A DNA stretch of 64,000 nt from Austwickia sp040006675. Lineage in GTDB: Bacteria > Actinomycetota > Actinomycetes > Actinomycetales > Dermatophilaceae. Location of the stretch: contig JBDTWM010000001.1 in the NCBI GenBank assembly GCA_040006675.1, forward strand, positions 22,080 through 86,079, given 5' to 3'. Position numbers and translations under genes: made by a program. Of the stretch, positions 21,972 to 32,264 are shown one piece after another; the stretch's first letter is position 1, and each line of letters begins with the position of its first letter. A model generated the notes under the pieces. The model saw only the letters and a list, made by a program, of their open reading frames with translations, made no database searches and was not told where the DNA came from.

Positions 21972-21975
<4 letters not shown>
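20683..21975 (-). CDS. pyrC: Dihydroorotase
   Basis: Zinc amidohydrolase closing carbamoyl aspartate to dihydroorotate, 430 residues. Metal and substrate motifs are present: GLVDIHTHLREPGGEEAETI near residue 60, then LHVCHVSTAGSVDVIRWAK, TAEATPHHLLL and AVATDHAPHPAHAK. I use the GTG at 21975, preceded by AAGGGAG and overlapping the pyrB stop; the upstream open frame is Arg-rich and lies over pyrB in another frame. Confidence 0.95.
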
Positions 21976-22909
<934 letters not shown>

Positions 22910-22910
<1 letters not shown>

Positions 22911-23509
22911 CAGCGGTCGCCTCCGATGATCCGGACCTCGTCCATCCCGTCGAGTTCCTCGATGAGCACGAGGACGCGCTCCGCGGACGAGGTAGGCAAG
23001 TTCTTGCCCACGTGGTCGGCGCGGATCGGCAGCTCGCGGTGGCCGCGGTCGACGAGGACCACGAGCCGCACCGCGCGGGGCCGGCCGATGTCTCCGAGCG
23101 CGTCGAGCGCGGCCCGGACCGTGCGACCGGAGTAGAGCACGTCGTCCACGAGGACGACCACTTTGTCGTCGATGCCGCAGGACGGGATGTGCGTCGGCTC
23201 CAGCGCCCGCGTGGGTTTGCGGCGCAGGTCGTCGCGGTAGAGCGTGATGTCGATGGTCCCGCAGGGGATCTCGGCTCCCTCGACCTCTTGCATGAACCCG
23301 GACAGGCGCCGCGCGAGGGGCGCCCCCCGGGTCGGGATGCCGAGGAGGACGAGGTCGTGTCCCCCCTTGTTGTGCTCGAGCACCTCGTGGGCCATGCGGC
23401 GAAGGCCGCGGGAGATGTCGTCCGCGCCGAGGACGACCCGCGCGTCGGGCGGAGCCTCAGGATCGGTCGGTGACGGCGCTGAGGACTCGTGCGGGTCTGG
23501 CCGGCTCAC
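22910..23509 (-). CDS. pyrR: Bifunctional pyr operon regulator/uracil phosphoribosyltransferase
   Basis: RNA-binding regulator of pyrimidine genes with phosphoribosyltransferase fold, 199 residues. The PRPP site is VVLVDDVLYSGRTVRAALDAL, and GIPTRGAPLARRL and LYRDDLRRKP are typical PyrR. It is first in the pyr operon, so it is expected to respond to UMP and bind the leader. In actinobacteria regulation is thought to be at translation. The start is GTG with a near-perfect Shine-Dalgarno AAGGAGGT seven bases upstream. Confidence 0.95.
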
Positions 23510-23516
23510 GGCGCGG

Positions 23517-23524
23517 ACCTCCTT
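23517..23524 (-). promoter_or_regulatory. Strong ribosome binding site of pyrR
   Basis: AAGGAGGT on the minus strand, seven bases before the GTG start at 23509. It decides the start. Being at the head of the operon, it is also the natural target if PyrR blocks translation by binding the leader; a GTGAGGCGGGG stretch lies just upstream. Confidence 0.75.
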
Positions 23525-23769
23525 CCCCGCCTCACGGGACGGTGGTTAAAGGACGTCGGTCGTCGCCGAGCCTACCGCCGCCCGCCGCCCCTTTCGCACC
23601 ACCCCGCCTCGCCCCAGCGATGGCTCCCCGCAAGGGCGCCGACACGCCCCGCCGGGCGACTACGCTGCCAACAGGACGAACGCGCCCCGGGCTCTCGCCG
23701 AACCGCCCACCGGGCCCACACCGCCGACCCGCACCGCCCACCCACACCGCCGGACGAAAGGTCCCCGCC

Positions 23770-25464
23770 ATGCGCGCTCCCATCGACCCGACGACCGCAC
23801 CGGCCTGGGCGACGCTCGCGTCGCTGCGGGAAGGCCTCGACCTGAACCTGCGCGAGGCGTTCGCGGGCGACCCGCACAGGGCACAGCGCTTCACGAAGGC
23901 CGCGGGTGAACTACGCGTCGACCTGTCGAAGAACCTCATCACCGACGACGTGGTCGCCGCGCTGGTCCAGCTCGCCGAGGAGGTCGGTCTCGGTGAGCGG
24001 ATGGAGGCGATGTTCACGGGCGAGCGCATCAACGGCACCGAGGATCGCGCGGTGCTGCACACGGCGCTGCGCGCACCGAAGGGCACGACGCTCGTGGTGG
24101 ACGGACAGGATGTGAACGCCGACGTCCACGAGGTGCTGGCGAAGGTGTACGACTTCGCCCGCGCCGTGCGCTCCGGCGCGTGGACCGGGATGACGGGCAA
24201 GCGCATCGAGACCGTGGTCAACGTGGGCATCGGCGGCTCGGACCTCGGCCCGGTGATGGCGTATGAGGCGTTGCGCCCCTACGTTCAGGAGGGCCTGAAC
24301 TGCCGGTTCATCTCTAACATCGACCCGACGGACGCTGCGACCACGACCGCGGGCCTCGACCCGGAGACCACGCTCGTGATCGTCGCGAGCAAGACGTTCA
24401 CCACCCTGGAGACGATCACGAACGCGCGGCTGGTGCGGGCCTGGCTGCTCGACGGTCTCATCGCGGCGGGCGCGATCAAGGACACAGCGGAGGCGCGACA
24501 GGCGGCGGTCGCCAAGCACTTCGTGGCGGTGTCGACGGCGCTGGACAAGGTGGCGGCGTTCGGGATCGACCCGGCCAATGCGTTCGGCTTCTGGGACTGG
24601 GTCGGTGGGCGTTACTCGGTCGACTCGGCCGTCGGCACCTCGCTCGCGGTGGCCATCGGTCCGGAAGGGTTCGAGGACTTCCTCGCCGGGTTCCACGCGA
24701 TCGACGAACATTTCCGCCGCACCCCGTTCACGGACAACGTGCCCGTCCTGATGGGACTGCTCAACGTCTGGTACGTCAACTTCTTCGGTGCCGCCTCGCA
24801 CGCGGTCCTCCCGTACGCGCAATACCTGCACCGGTTTGCCGCCTACCTGCAGCAGCTCACCATGGAGTCCAACGGGAAGTCGGTGCGCTGGGACGGTACG
24901 CCCGTGACGTGCGCCACCGGCGAGATCTTCTGGGGCGAGCCGGGCACCAACGGGCAGCACGCGTTCTACCAGCTCATCCACCAGGGCACGCTGCTGATTC
25001 CGGCGGACTTCATCGCCATGGCCAACCCCGCCCACCCGCTGAAGGACCGCGACGAGGACGGTCACGCCGTCGACGTCCACGAACTGTTCCTGGCGAACTT
25101 CTTCGCCCAGACCGCAGCGTTGGCATTCGGCAAGACGGCCGAGGAGGTGCGCGCCGACGGCACCGCGGAGGAGATCGTCCCGGCGCGGGTCTTCGCGGGC
25201 AACCGGCCGACCACGTCGATCATGGCCCCGGCGCTCACCGCGAGCGTCCTCGGTCAGCTCATCGCCCTGTACGAGCACATCACGTTCGTGCAGGGCATCG
25301 TGTGGGGCATCGACAGCTTCGACCAGTGGGGCGTCGAGCTCGGCAAGCAGCTGGCCAAAGACCTGACCCCGGCCGTCGGCGGCGATCTCTCGGCGTTGGA
25401 GCGGCAGGACTCCTCGACGCAGGGCCTGCTCCGCTATTACTTGGAGCAGCGCGTCCGTTCTTGA
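23770..25464 (+). CDS. pgi: Glucose-6-phosphate isomerase
   Basis: Interconverts glucose 6-phosphate and fructose 6-phosphate in glycolysis. It is 564 residues with the family motifs NVGIGGSDLGPVMAYEAL, VIVASKTFTTLETI, FWDWVGGRYSVDSAVG and the C-terminal DQWGVELGKQLA. ATG at 23770 follows AAAGG. It is transcribed opposite to its neighbours pyrR and nusB, from a 260-base intergenic region that must hold both pyrR and pgi promoters. Confidence 0.96.
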   Translation: MRAPIDPTTAPAWATLASLREGLDLNLREAFAGDPHRAQRFTKAAGELRVDLSKNLITDDVVAALVQLAEEVGLGERMEAMFTGERINGTEDRAVLHTALRAPKGTTLVVDGQDVNADVHEVLAKVYDFARAVRSGAWTGMTGKRIETVVNVGIGGSDLGPVMAYEALRPYVQEGLNCRFISNIDPTDAATTTAGLDPETTLVIVASKTFTTLETITNARLVRAWLLDGLIAAGAIKDTAEARQAAVAKHFVAVSTALDKVAAFGIDPANAFGFWDWVGGRYSVDSAVGTSLAVAIGPEGFEDFLAGFHAIDEHFRRTPFTDNVPVLMGLLNVWYVNFFGAASHAVLPYAQYLHRFAAYLQQLTMESNGKSVRWDGTPVTCATGEIFWGEPGTNGQHAFYQLIHQGTLLIPADFIAMANPAHPLKDRDEDGHAVDVHELFLANFFAQTAALAFGKTAEEVRADGTAEEIVPARVFAGNRPTTSIMAPALTASVLGQLIALYEHITFVQGIVWGIDSFDQWGVELGKQLAKDLTPAVGGDLSALERQDSSTQGLLRYYLEQRVRS

Positions 25465-25495
25465 CAACCGCGCCCGTTCCTGACGCCGCCGCGGC

Positions 25496-25948
25496 TCAGT
25501 CGAGATCGAGCGACGGTTTGACCTCAGCCACCCGCGACAACAGGCCGGCGACGAAGGACGGCGAGTCGTCGGTCGACAAGGCCTTGGCGAGTTCGACTGC
25601 TTCAGACACGGCGACCCCGTCCGGGACGTCGTCGTTCCACAGGATCTCCCATGCCCCGAGGCGCAGGATGGCGCGGTCGACGGCGGGCATCCGCTCCAGG
25701 GCCCAGCCCTGGCTGTACGTGCCGAGCACCTCGTTGATCGCCGACCAGTGCGCCACCGCGCCTTCGACGAGTCGGGCCGTGTACGGGCGTGGGGGGACCT
25801 CGCTCACCGGACGCGCCAATCGGTCCGCGAGGAGATCGGCGGCGTTGAGGCCGCGTTGTTCGGCCTCGTAGAGCAGGTCGAGCGCCGCGCGCCGCGCCCT
25901 CGTCCGGGAGCCGGTGAGCGGACCGCGGCCGGAATCCCGGGTCGCCAT
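25496..25948 (-). CDS. nusB: Transcription antitermination factor NusB
   Basis: RNA-binding antitermination factor for rRNA operons, 150 residues. Helical core visible: RTRARRAALDLLYEAEQRG near the N-terminus, MPAVDRAILRLGAWEIL, and VAVSEAVELAKALSTDDSPSFVAGLLSRV. ATG overlaps the efp stop by one base. The pgi stop faces it from only 31 bases away. Confidence 0.94.
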   Translation of the reverse strand: MATRDSGRGPLTGSRTRARRAALDLLYEAEQRGLNAADLLADRLARPVSEVPPRPYTARLVEGAVAHWSAINEVLGTYSQGWALERMPAVDRAILRLGAWEILWNDDVPDGVAVSEAVELAKALSTDDSPSFVAGLLSRVAEVKPSLDLD

Positions 25949-26508
25949 CAGTTGACGCGGCCGAGGTAGCTGCCGTCGCGCGTATCCACCTTGACCTTCG
26001 TGCCGGACTCCAGGAAGAGGGGCACCTGGATCAGTGCGCCGGTCTCCAGCGTGGCGGGCTTCGTGCCGCCGGTGGAGCGATCGCCCTGAAGTCCCGGCTC
26101 CGTGAACGTGATCACCAGCTCCACGGAGGCGGGCAGCTCGACGAACAGCGGGTTGCCGTCGTGGGTGGCGACGATGGCCTCCTGGTTCTCGAGCAGATAC
26201 TTCTCAGCGTCCCCGACGACCACCGACGACACATGGATCTGGTCGTAGGTCTTGTCGTCCATGAAGACGAAGTCGTCGCCGTCCTTGTAGAGGTACTGCA
26301 TCGTGGAGCGATCGACGTTGCTCGTCTCGACCTTCGTCCCCGCGTTGAACGTCCGGTCGAGCACCTTGCCGGTCAGCACGTTCTTGAGCTTCGTGCGCAC
26401 GAAGGCGCCACCCTTGCCGGGCTTCACATGCTGGAATTCCACAACGCTCCACAGCTGGCCGTCGATGTTGAGGACCAGGCCGTTCTTCAGGTCGTTCGTC
26501 GTTGCCAC
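25948..26508 (-). CDS. efp: Translation elongation factor P
   Basis: Relieves ribosome stalling at polyproline. The 186-residue protein has three KOW/OB domains. The modification loop is HVKPGKGGAFVRTKLKN (Lys at the GKGG tip) and the C-terminus reads GTKVKVDTRDGSYLGRVN. The start is GTG. It is the first gene of an efp-nusB pair; Pro-rich proteins in this window (MFS tail, orphan binding protein) are the kind that would need it. Confidence 0.96.
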   Translation of the reverse strand: MATTNDLKNGLVLNIDGQLWSVVEFQHVKPGKGGAFVRTKLKNVLTGKVLDRTFNAGTKVETSNVDRSTMQYLYKDGDDFVFMDDKTYDQIHVSSVVVGDAEKYLLENQEAIVATHDGNPLFVELPASVELVITFTEPGLQGDRSTGGTKPATLETGALIQVPLFLESGTKVKVDTRDGSYLGRVN

Positions 26509-26546
26509 AGTGCGTCGTTTCCCCTCGTCTCGCGCGATCGACGTTC

Positions 26547-26552
26547 AGTCTA
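26547..26552 (-). promoter_or_regulatory. Possible -10 element for efp-nusB
   Basis: TAGACT on the minus strand about 40 bases before the efp GTG. No recognisable -35 at the right distance. Pattern match only. Confidence 0.25.
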
Positions 26553-26642
26553 CGGGCGGACGCCCTGCCCCGGGCCCGCCGCGCGCCGTCTGGACGTGCG
26601 GCGTGACAGGCTAGGACGGATATCCCGACGGAGAGGATCCCG

Positions 26643-28460
26643 ATGCGTGCCCGTCCCGCCCCTGCCATCTTCGGGGCGACGCGGGCCCGCGCGGCGGTGA
26701 CGGCGCTCTGCGCGGGAGCGATGATCGCGGGCTGCTCGAGCGAACCGGCGCCGGCCCCAGCGTCGAGCAGCGCGACATCTTCCCCGGAGCGGGCCCCGAT
26801 CGTGACCAACGCCGTCGAGCCGGCCCAGCATCTCCTGCCGGCGGACATCAGCGACAGCAGCGGCGAGCGCGTCGCCAGCTTGTTGTTCCGCGGCCTCGTC
26901 CGGTACGACGCGAAGGGCAAGTTGACCAACGAGGCCGCCGAGGGCGTGGAGAGCGTCGGCGATGTGTTCTACCGGGTCAAGCTGCGCAAGGGATGGGTGT
27001 TCGGCAACGGGGAGCCGGTGACCGCACGCTCCTTCGTCGACGCCTGGAACTGGGCGGTCATGCCTTCGCGTCAGCAGTTGCACGCGGACGCGTACGCCCC
27101 GATCGTGGGGTACGCCTCCGTGCGTGGCCTGCCGGAGCCCATCCCGGTGCCGTTGCCGCCGGCCGCGACCGCGACCCCGTCGGCGTCCGGCGCGGGCAGC
27201 ACGGGTGCGACCGCCTCGCCATCGCCGAACGGCGCGTCCGCCGCCCCGACGCGGCCCCCTACCCCCTCGCCCGCGACTCCGCCCGCCCCTCGACGTGGCG
27301 GGGCCGCCCCGACGACGATGACGGGCCTGAGCGTCGTCGACGACCTCACGTTCACGATCCGGCTGGTGCGACCCGACCCGTCGTTCATCGACCAGTTGGC
27401 GCGCCTACCGTACGTGCCGCTTCCGAAGGTCACGCTGGCTGACCCGGCGCGCTACGCGGTCGCGCCCGTCGGCAACGGGCCCTACCAGCTCGCGCCCGGC
27501 GGATGGGTGGCCCACAAGGAGGTGCGCCTCATCCCGAATGCCTCCTACTCCGGAGGGGACGTGGCCCGCAACGCGGGCCTGACGTTCCGGTTCTTCGCCG
27601 ACCCCTCCATGACGTACCCGCTGCTGCGCTCCGGCCGACTCGACGTGCTCGACGACGTCCCCATCCCCGACCTGGGGCGCTATCGCGCGGAGGTGGGATT
27701 CCGCGGAGCGAACCAGCCGGTGGGCAAGGAACAGACGCTCGTGTTCCCCATGCACCGTCCGGAGTGGGCCACCGCCGACGCCCGGCGGGTGCGCCTGGCC
27801 ATCTCGCGTTCCATCGACCGGAAGGCGCTCGCCGACACCCTGTTCGCAGGGACGCGCGCGAAGGCGGGTGACCTGGCCGCGCCGGTCGTGGCCGGCTACG
27901 CGCCCGACCTGTGCGGCGCGACGTGCGCCTACGATCCCGGTGCTGCCCTGGCGCAGATGGGACTGCTCGTGAAGACCCCGGCGCCGCTGGTGATCGCGTA
28001 CGGGGTCGACGGTGGCGGCGGCCCGACGGTGGAGGCCATCTGCGCGACGGTCACCCACACCCTGTCTTTGGGGTGCACCAGCCTCCCGTATCCGAGCCAG
28101 TCCGCTCTGGAACGCGCGGTCACGACGCGCACGGTCACGACCCCCGTGCTGTTCACCTGGGTGATGGACCGCCCCGAGCTGGGTGGTTTCCTGGCTCCCC
28201 GGTTCCTGGCGGGTTCCTCACGCAACCCGAGCGGGTACGCCGGAGGAGCGGCCCAGGCCCAGCTGGCGACAGCTGCCGCGGCCACGACCTCGGAGGCCCG
28301 CAACGCGGCCTATCAGGACGCCGAGCGCAGCGTGCTGTCGGAACTGCCGGAGATCCCGCTGTGGGACCTGAACGCGACGGTCACCCGCGGCGAGCGCGTC
28401 GGCGAGGTCCGCACGGACGTGTTCGGGGTGCCGATCTACACCGAGATCGAACGCCCCTGA
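26643..28460 (+). CDS. Orphan peptide-binding lipoprotein (SBP family 5) with internal disordered insert
   Basis: Extracytoplasmic solute-binding protein of the oligopeptide type, 605 residues. The N-terminus is a lipoprotein signal ending MIAGC. Family features include RVKLRKGWVFGNGEPVTARSFVDAWNW, IRLVRPDPSFIDQL and IPLWDLNATVTRGERV. Residues about 163-221 are an Ala/Pro/Ser/Thr-rich stretch with no counterpart in the paralogous binding protein at 40.5 kb, where the same two flanking segments are only some 16 residues apart. No permease or ATPase genes adjoin it; it may use the transporter at 42-46 kb. ATG follows GGAGAGG. Confidence 0.88.
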   Translation: MRARPAPAIFGATRARAAVTALCAGAMIAGCSSEPAPAPASSSATSSPERAPIVTNAVEPAQHLLPADISDSSGERVASLLFRGLVRYDAKGKLTNEAAEGVESVGDVFYRVKLRKGWVFGNGEPVTARSFVDAWNWAVMPSRQQLHADAYAPIVGYASVRGLPEPIPVPLPPAATATPSASGAGSTGATASPSPNGASAAPTRPPTPSPATPPAPRRGGAAPTTMTGLSVVDDLTFTIRLVRPDPSFIDQLARLPYVPLPKVTLADPARYAVAPVGNGPYQLAPGGWVAHKEVRLIPNASYSGGDVARNAGLTFRFFADPSMTYPLLRSGRLDVLDDVPIPDLGRYRAEVGFRGANQPVGKEQTLVFPMHRPEWATADARRVRLAISRSIDRKALADTLFAGTRAKAGDLAAPVVAGYAPDLCGATCAYDPGAALAQMGLLVKTPAPLVIAYGVDGGGGPTVEAICATVTHTLSLGCTSLPYPSQSALERAVTTRTVTTPVLFTWVMDRPELGGFLAPRFLAGSSRNPSGYAGGAAQAQLATAAAATTSEARNAAYQDAERSVLSELPEIPLWDLNATVTRGERVGEVRTDVFGVPIYTEIERP

Positions 28461-28492
28461 CGGAGGACCGCTCCGCGAGCTGACGACAGCGA

Positions 28493-29578
28493 TCAGGTCA
28501 CCGCGTCGTAGGCGGCCCGCAACAAGGTCTCGTCAGGGCCCTCCAGCCGGCCCGGGTGGCCGATCCCATCGAGCACGACGAACCGCAGGGTCGCGCCACG
28601 GGTCTTCTTGTCGCGCGTCATCGCGTTGAGCAGCGCGTCCCAGCGACCCGGGACGTAACCGGTCGGCAGGCCCAGGCCACCGATGACCTCGCGGTGCACC
28701 CGTACGTCGTCGTCGGTGAGGCGACCGGCGAGGCGAGCCAGCTCCGCCGCGTACACCATCCCCACCGCGACGGCGTCGCCGTGCCGCCAGGTGTAGCCCT
28801 CGACCTGCTCGATCGCATGGGCGAAGGTGTGACCGTAGTTCAGGATCTCGCGCAGGGAGGCCTCCTTGAGGTCCTCGGTGACCACGTCGGCTTTTACCTG
28901 GATCTTGCGACGCACCAGCTCCGGCAGGACGGGGCCGGTGATGTCGAGGGCAGCCTGCGGCTCGATTCTCACCAGGTCCAGGATGCCGATATCACGGATG
29001 AACCCGCCCTTGACCACCTCAGCCATCCCCGCAGCCAGGTCAGCGCGCGGGAGGCTCGCGAGCGCTTCAAGGTCGACCAGGACGCCGGCCGGCGGGTGGA
29101 ACGACCCGACGAGGTTCTTGCCCTCGGGCGTGTTGATACCGGTCTTGCCGCCGACGGCGGCGTCCACCATGCCGAGCAGCGTGGTGGGCACCTGGACGAC
29201 TCGGATGCCGCGCAGCCAGGTGGCAGCGACGAACCCGCCGAGGTCGGTCACAGACCCGCCCCCGACCGCCACGATGACGTCGGTCCGCGTGAACGCGGCC
29301 CGGCCCAGCACGCCCCACAGCTGCGCCGCCACGTGGGCGGTCTTGGCGGCTTCCGCGTCGGGGAGGGACTGCCCGTGGACCTCGTAGCCCGCGTCGAGCA
29401 ATGCCCGGCGGGCCGGTTCGGCCAGCTGGGGCAGCGGGTCGGGGTACAGCAGCAGCACTCGCTGGGCCTTCGGACCGACCACCGCGGGGAGGCGACCTGC
29501 GAGGCCGCGGCCGACCAGCACGTCGTAGCCGTGCGGGCCGTCGCCACCGACACGGATCGAGCGCGTCGCCTGACTCAC
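28493..29578 (-). CDS. aroB: 3-Dehydroquinate synthase
   Basis: Second step of the shikimate pathway (DAHP to dehydroquinate), NAD- and metal-dependent. 361 residues with VAVGGGSVTDLGGFVAATWLRG, PTTLLGMVDAAVGGKTGIN and the metal ligands in LNYGHTFAHAIE and WRHGDAVAVGM. GTG start overlaps the aroK stop. Last gene of aroC-aroK-aroB; the dehydroquinate dehydratase needed next is not in this window. Confidence 0.96.
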   Translation of the reverse strand: MSQATRSIRVGGDGPHGYDVLVGRGLAGRLPAVVGPKAQRVLLLYPDPLPQLAEPARRALLDAGYEVHGQSLPDAEAAKTAHVAAQLWGVLGRAAFTRTDVIVAVGGGSVTDLGGFVAATWLRGIRVVQVPTTLLGMVDAAVGGKTGINTPEGKNLVGSFHPPAGVLVDLEALASLPRADLAAGMAEVVKGGFIRDIGILDLVRIEPQAALDITGPVLPELVRRKIQVKADVVTEDLKEASLREILNYGHTFAHAIEQVEGYTWRHGDAVAVGMVYAAELARLAGRLTDDDVRVHREVIGGLGLPTGYVPGRWDALLNAMTRDKKTRGATLRFVVLDGIGHPGRLEGPDETLLRAAYDAVT

Positions 29579-30135
29579 GGCGCGGCCTCCTGCGTTCCCG
29601 GGGTTGGTCCGCCCATCCCCCGTCTGTCCAGTCCCAACCGGTCGATGATCTGGCGCGCGATGTCAGCCGGCTCCGTCGCGGAGGTGTCCACCGTCAGGAT
29701 GGCGAGTCGCTCGTACGTGGGACGGCGCGCCGCCATGAGCTTCAGCCAGGATGCGCGGGGCTGCAACGCGAGCAGGGGCCGGGCGGCGTTCAGTCCGGTG
29801 CGGCGCATCGCCTCGGCGACGTTGACGTCCAGGAAGACGACGCGATGCCCGGTCAGTGCCTCCTCGGTGCTCGGGTCCATGACCGCCCCGCCTCCGAGGG
29901 CGAGGATGCCGCCGTGGCCGGCGAGTTCTTCGGCGACGACCTGGCGTTCGAGGTCCCGAAAGACGGGCTCGCCCCGCTCGATGAAGATGTCCGAGATCCC
30001 CATGCCCGCGCGGATCTCGACGCGCTCATCGGTGTCGACGACCCCGACGCCGAGAACGTCCGCGAGGGCCGCGGCGACCGTCGACTTGCCGGCGCCCGGG
30101 GGTCCGGTCAGCACGACCAGGGGTGTCGTCACCAC
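29575..30135 (-). CDS. aroK: Shikimate kinase
   Basis: Phosphorylates shikimate with ATP. It has 186 residues: P-loop VLTGPPGAGKSTVAAAL, shikimate-binding DTDERVEIRAGMGISDIF, FRDLERQVVAE and GGGAVMDPST. Two adjacent GTG codons (30135 and 30132) can start it; the second forms a GTGA overlap with the aroC stop and is equally plausible. Confidence 0.95.
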   Translation of the reverse strand: MVTTPLVVLTGPPGAGKSTVAAALADVLGVGVVDTDERVEIRAGMGISDIFIERGEPVFRDLERQVVAEELAGHGGILALGGGAVMDPSTEEALTGHRVVFLDVNVAEAMRRTGLNAARPLLALQPRASWLKLMAARRPTYERLAILTVDTSATEPADIARQIIDRLGLDRRGMGGPTPGTQEAAP

Positions 30136-31364
30136 GAGCGCATTCCCTCGGGGATGGAGGCCAGGTAGGACTCGTACGAGCTCCGCGTCTGCCCCACGCT
30201 GTCGCCGCCGAACTTTTCGGACACCGCGTCGGCGAGCACGAGAGCGACCATCGCCTCGGCCACCACCCCGGCCGCCGGGACCGCGCAGGTGTCCGAACGC
30301 TGGTGGTGGCCGGTGGCCTCCTGACCCGTCGCCACGTCGACGGTGGCCAGAGCGCGCGGAACCGTGCTGATCGGCTTCATCGCCGCACGCACGCGCAGCA
30401 CCTCCCCCGTGCTCATGCCGCCTTCCGTGCCACCGGCGCGGTGGGTGCGTCGCCGGATAACACCCTCATCCCACACCAACTCGTCATGCGCGGCGCTCCC
30501 ACGTCGTGCGGCGCCCATGAACCCGTCGCCGACCTCCACACCCTTGATCGCCTGGATACCCATCAGGGCCGCGGCGAGGCGAGCGTCGAGGCGACGGTCC
30601 CAGTGCACATGGCTGCCGAGGCCGGGAGGGCACCCGTACGCGAGCACCTCCACCACTCCCCCGAGGGTGTCGCCGTCGGCCTTGGCTGCCTCGATCTGGG
30701 CGATCATCGCGGCCGACGCCGCCGGACGGAACGCGCGCACCGGGTCGGCGTCGAGCGTTGCCACATCGTCAGGGGTGGGCAGCGCCGCGGGCTGCCACGT
30801 CCCCTCGTCGGGGGGGCCGGCGCCACCGATCGCCACCGTGTGCGACACGAGGCGGATGCCGCAGGTCTGCGCCAGGTACGCGGCCGCGATGGCGCCCAGG
30901 GCAACCCGTGCGGCGGTCTCCCGGGCCGACGCGCGCTCCAGGATCGGGCGGGCGTCGTCGAAGCCGTACTTTTGCATACCCGCCAGATCTGCGTGCCCGG
31001 GCCGGGGGCGGGTGAGGGGGCGGTTGCGGGCGAGCTCCTGCGGCGCGTTGACGTCGTCGGATGCGGCGAGGGCCTGCTCGCTGACCGGGTCAGGACTCAT
31101 CACCGTGCGCCACTTGGGCCACTCGCTGTTGCCGATCTCCAACGCGATCGGGGACCCGAGGGTCCTGCCGTGGCGAACCCCGCCCAGGATCTCCAGGGCG
31201 TCCTGCTCGAACTTCTGCCGGGCGCCCCGCCCGTAACCGAGCCGCCGCCGGGCCAGCGCCGCGCCGATATCGGCGCTGGTCACCTGGATGCCCGCAGGCA
31301 GTCCTTCGATGATCGCGACCAACGCGGGGCCGTGTGACTCACCAGCAGTCAACCAACGCACCAT
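30129..31364 (-). CDS. aroC: Chorismate synthase
   Basis: FMN-dependent final step of the shikimate pathway, making chorismate. About 411 residues: MVRWLTAGESHGPALVAIIEG, RRRLGYGRGARQKFEQD, RPGHADLAGMQKYGFDDARP and ERASARETAARVALGA are diagnostic. The conserved MVRWLTAGES start is at 31364; an in-frame ATG three codons upstream (31373) is also possible and no clear Shine-Dalgarno decides between them. Upstream of it lies the accessory insertion that separates it from aroE. Confidence 0.95.
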   Translation of the reverse strand: MVRWLTAGESHGPALVAIIEGLPAGIQVTSADIGAALARRRLGYGRGARQKFEQDALEILGGVRHGRTLGSPIALEIGNSEWPKWRTVMSPDPVSEQALAASDDVNAPQELARNRPLTRPRPGHADLAGMQKYGFDDARPILERASARETAARVALGAIAAAYLAQTCGIRLVSHTVAIGGAGPPDEGTWQPAALPTPDDVATLDADPVRAFRPAASAAMIAQIEAAKADGDTLGGVVEVLAYGCPPGLGSHVHWDRRLDARLAAALMGIQAIKGVEVGDGFMGAARRGSAAHDELVWDEGVIRRRTHRAGGTEGGMSTGEVLRVRAAMKPISTVPRALATVDVATGQEATGHHQRSDTCAVPAAGVVAEAMVALVLADAVSEKFGGDSVGQTRSSYESYLASIPEGMRSW

Positions 31365-31373
31365 GGCCGCCAT

Positions 31374-31755
31374 GGTGTCACGGGCTGTCCAGGCGCTTGA
31401 GGAGTACTCCGCGACCTGGACAGGTGAGGGCTAGGCGCGGCCGGGCCCGAAGTTTTCCGACCCGCGCTTTCAGGTCACCCGCCTGCCCGGACGGCATCGA
31501 TTGTGTCGGCTTGGATCGCCAACTCAGTCAGGCAGTGGAACCCGACGCCCAGCCGAGCGGCTCGGCCCACCCTCATGCACCCCACCGCCGTCAAAGACCA
31601 ACCCGGACACGACACCGACACCCAGGGCCAGAACGTCACCCCCGTGAATGCTCGAGGCCAGCGCAACGCGTTGACCGTTGCAGTCGACTTCGGAACTGAC
31701 GGCCGCAGCGCTGCGGGCGGGCGTTGACGGTCACGGCCGCCGCGAAAGCCGTTGG
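31374..31755. other. Intergenic stretch at the left edge of the accessory block
   Basis: 382 bases between aroC and the osmC-like gene. Short open frames on both strands show no family motif I can recognise. It contains clustered partial repeats of a gttgacggtc/gttgaccgtt type near 31668-31730. It could be degraded mobile DNA, but the sequence alone does not show it. Confidence 0.4.
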
Positions 31756-32214
31756 TCAGGCCGTCTCGTCGAGTTGTGCTTCGACGGTGATGTCAGCGCC
31801 GGCAAACAGGCGCGAGACGGGGCATGAGGTGGCAGCCTCGTCAACGATGGCCGAGAACTTGTCGGCATCGATGCCCGGTACCTGACCTCTCACCTGCAGG
31901 TGGGACGTTGTGATCGTGGGCTGCCCATCGACCTCGGCCAAGGTCACCTTCGCCTCGACCTGAAGTCGCTGCGGCGGCGTCGCCTGCTGACCGAGAGCCA
32001 TCGCCAGCGCCATGGAGAAGCAGGACGCATGCGCGGCCGCGGCGAGCTCCTCCGGGCTGGACTTGCCGCCGGGCTGCTCGGTGCGTGACGCCCATGTCAG
32101 GTCCAAGCCGTCGAGTGCGCCGCTGCTGGTGGCGGCGAGCTTTCCGTATCCTGTGTTCAGCGGGCCTTGCCAGGTGAACTGTGCGCTGCGGTCTGCGATG
32201 CTCATCATCATCAT
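31756..32214 (-). CDS. OsmC/Ohr family peroxidase
   Basis: Thiol peroxidase acting on organic hydroperoxides, 152 residues. Both reactive cysteines of the family are visible in context: AAHASCFSMALAMAL (about residue 64) and DEAATSCPVSRLFAGAD (about residue 129). The pattern is closer to OsmC than to Ohr. The start is a run of four ATG codons after AAAGGAAG, so any of the first three may serve. It lies 50 bases after a flavin/NAD reductase on the same strand, probably co-transcribed. Confidence 0.88.
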   Translation of the reverse strand: MMMMSIADRSAQFTWQGPLNTGYGKLAATSSGALDGLDLTWASRTEQPGGKSSPEELAAAAHASCFSMALAMALGQQATPPQRLQVEAKVTLAEVDGQPTITTSHLQVRGQVPGIDADKFSAIVDEAATSCPVSRLFAGADITVEAQLDETA

Positions 32215-32264
32215 CTTCCTTTCCGATCATTTCGGGCAGGCAATTGTGTGAAATCCTGATGAGG

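Noticed and set aside
31475..31727. Short open frames of 60-75 codons on both strands in the gap before osmC
   Set aside because: No Shine-Dalgarno, motif or codon pattern; treated as non-coding or degraded.
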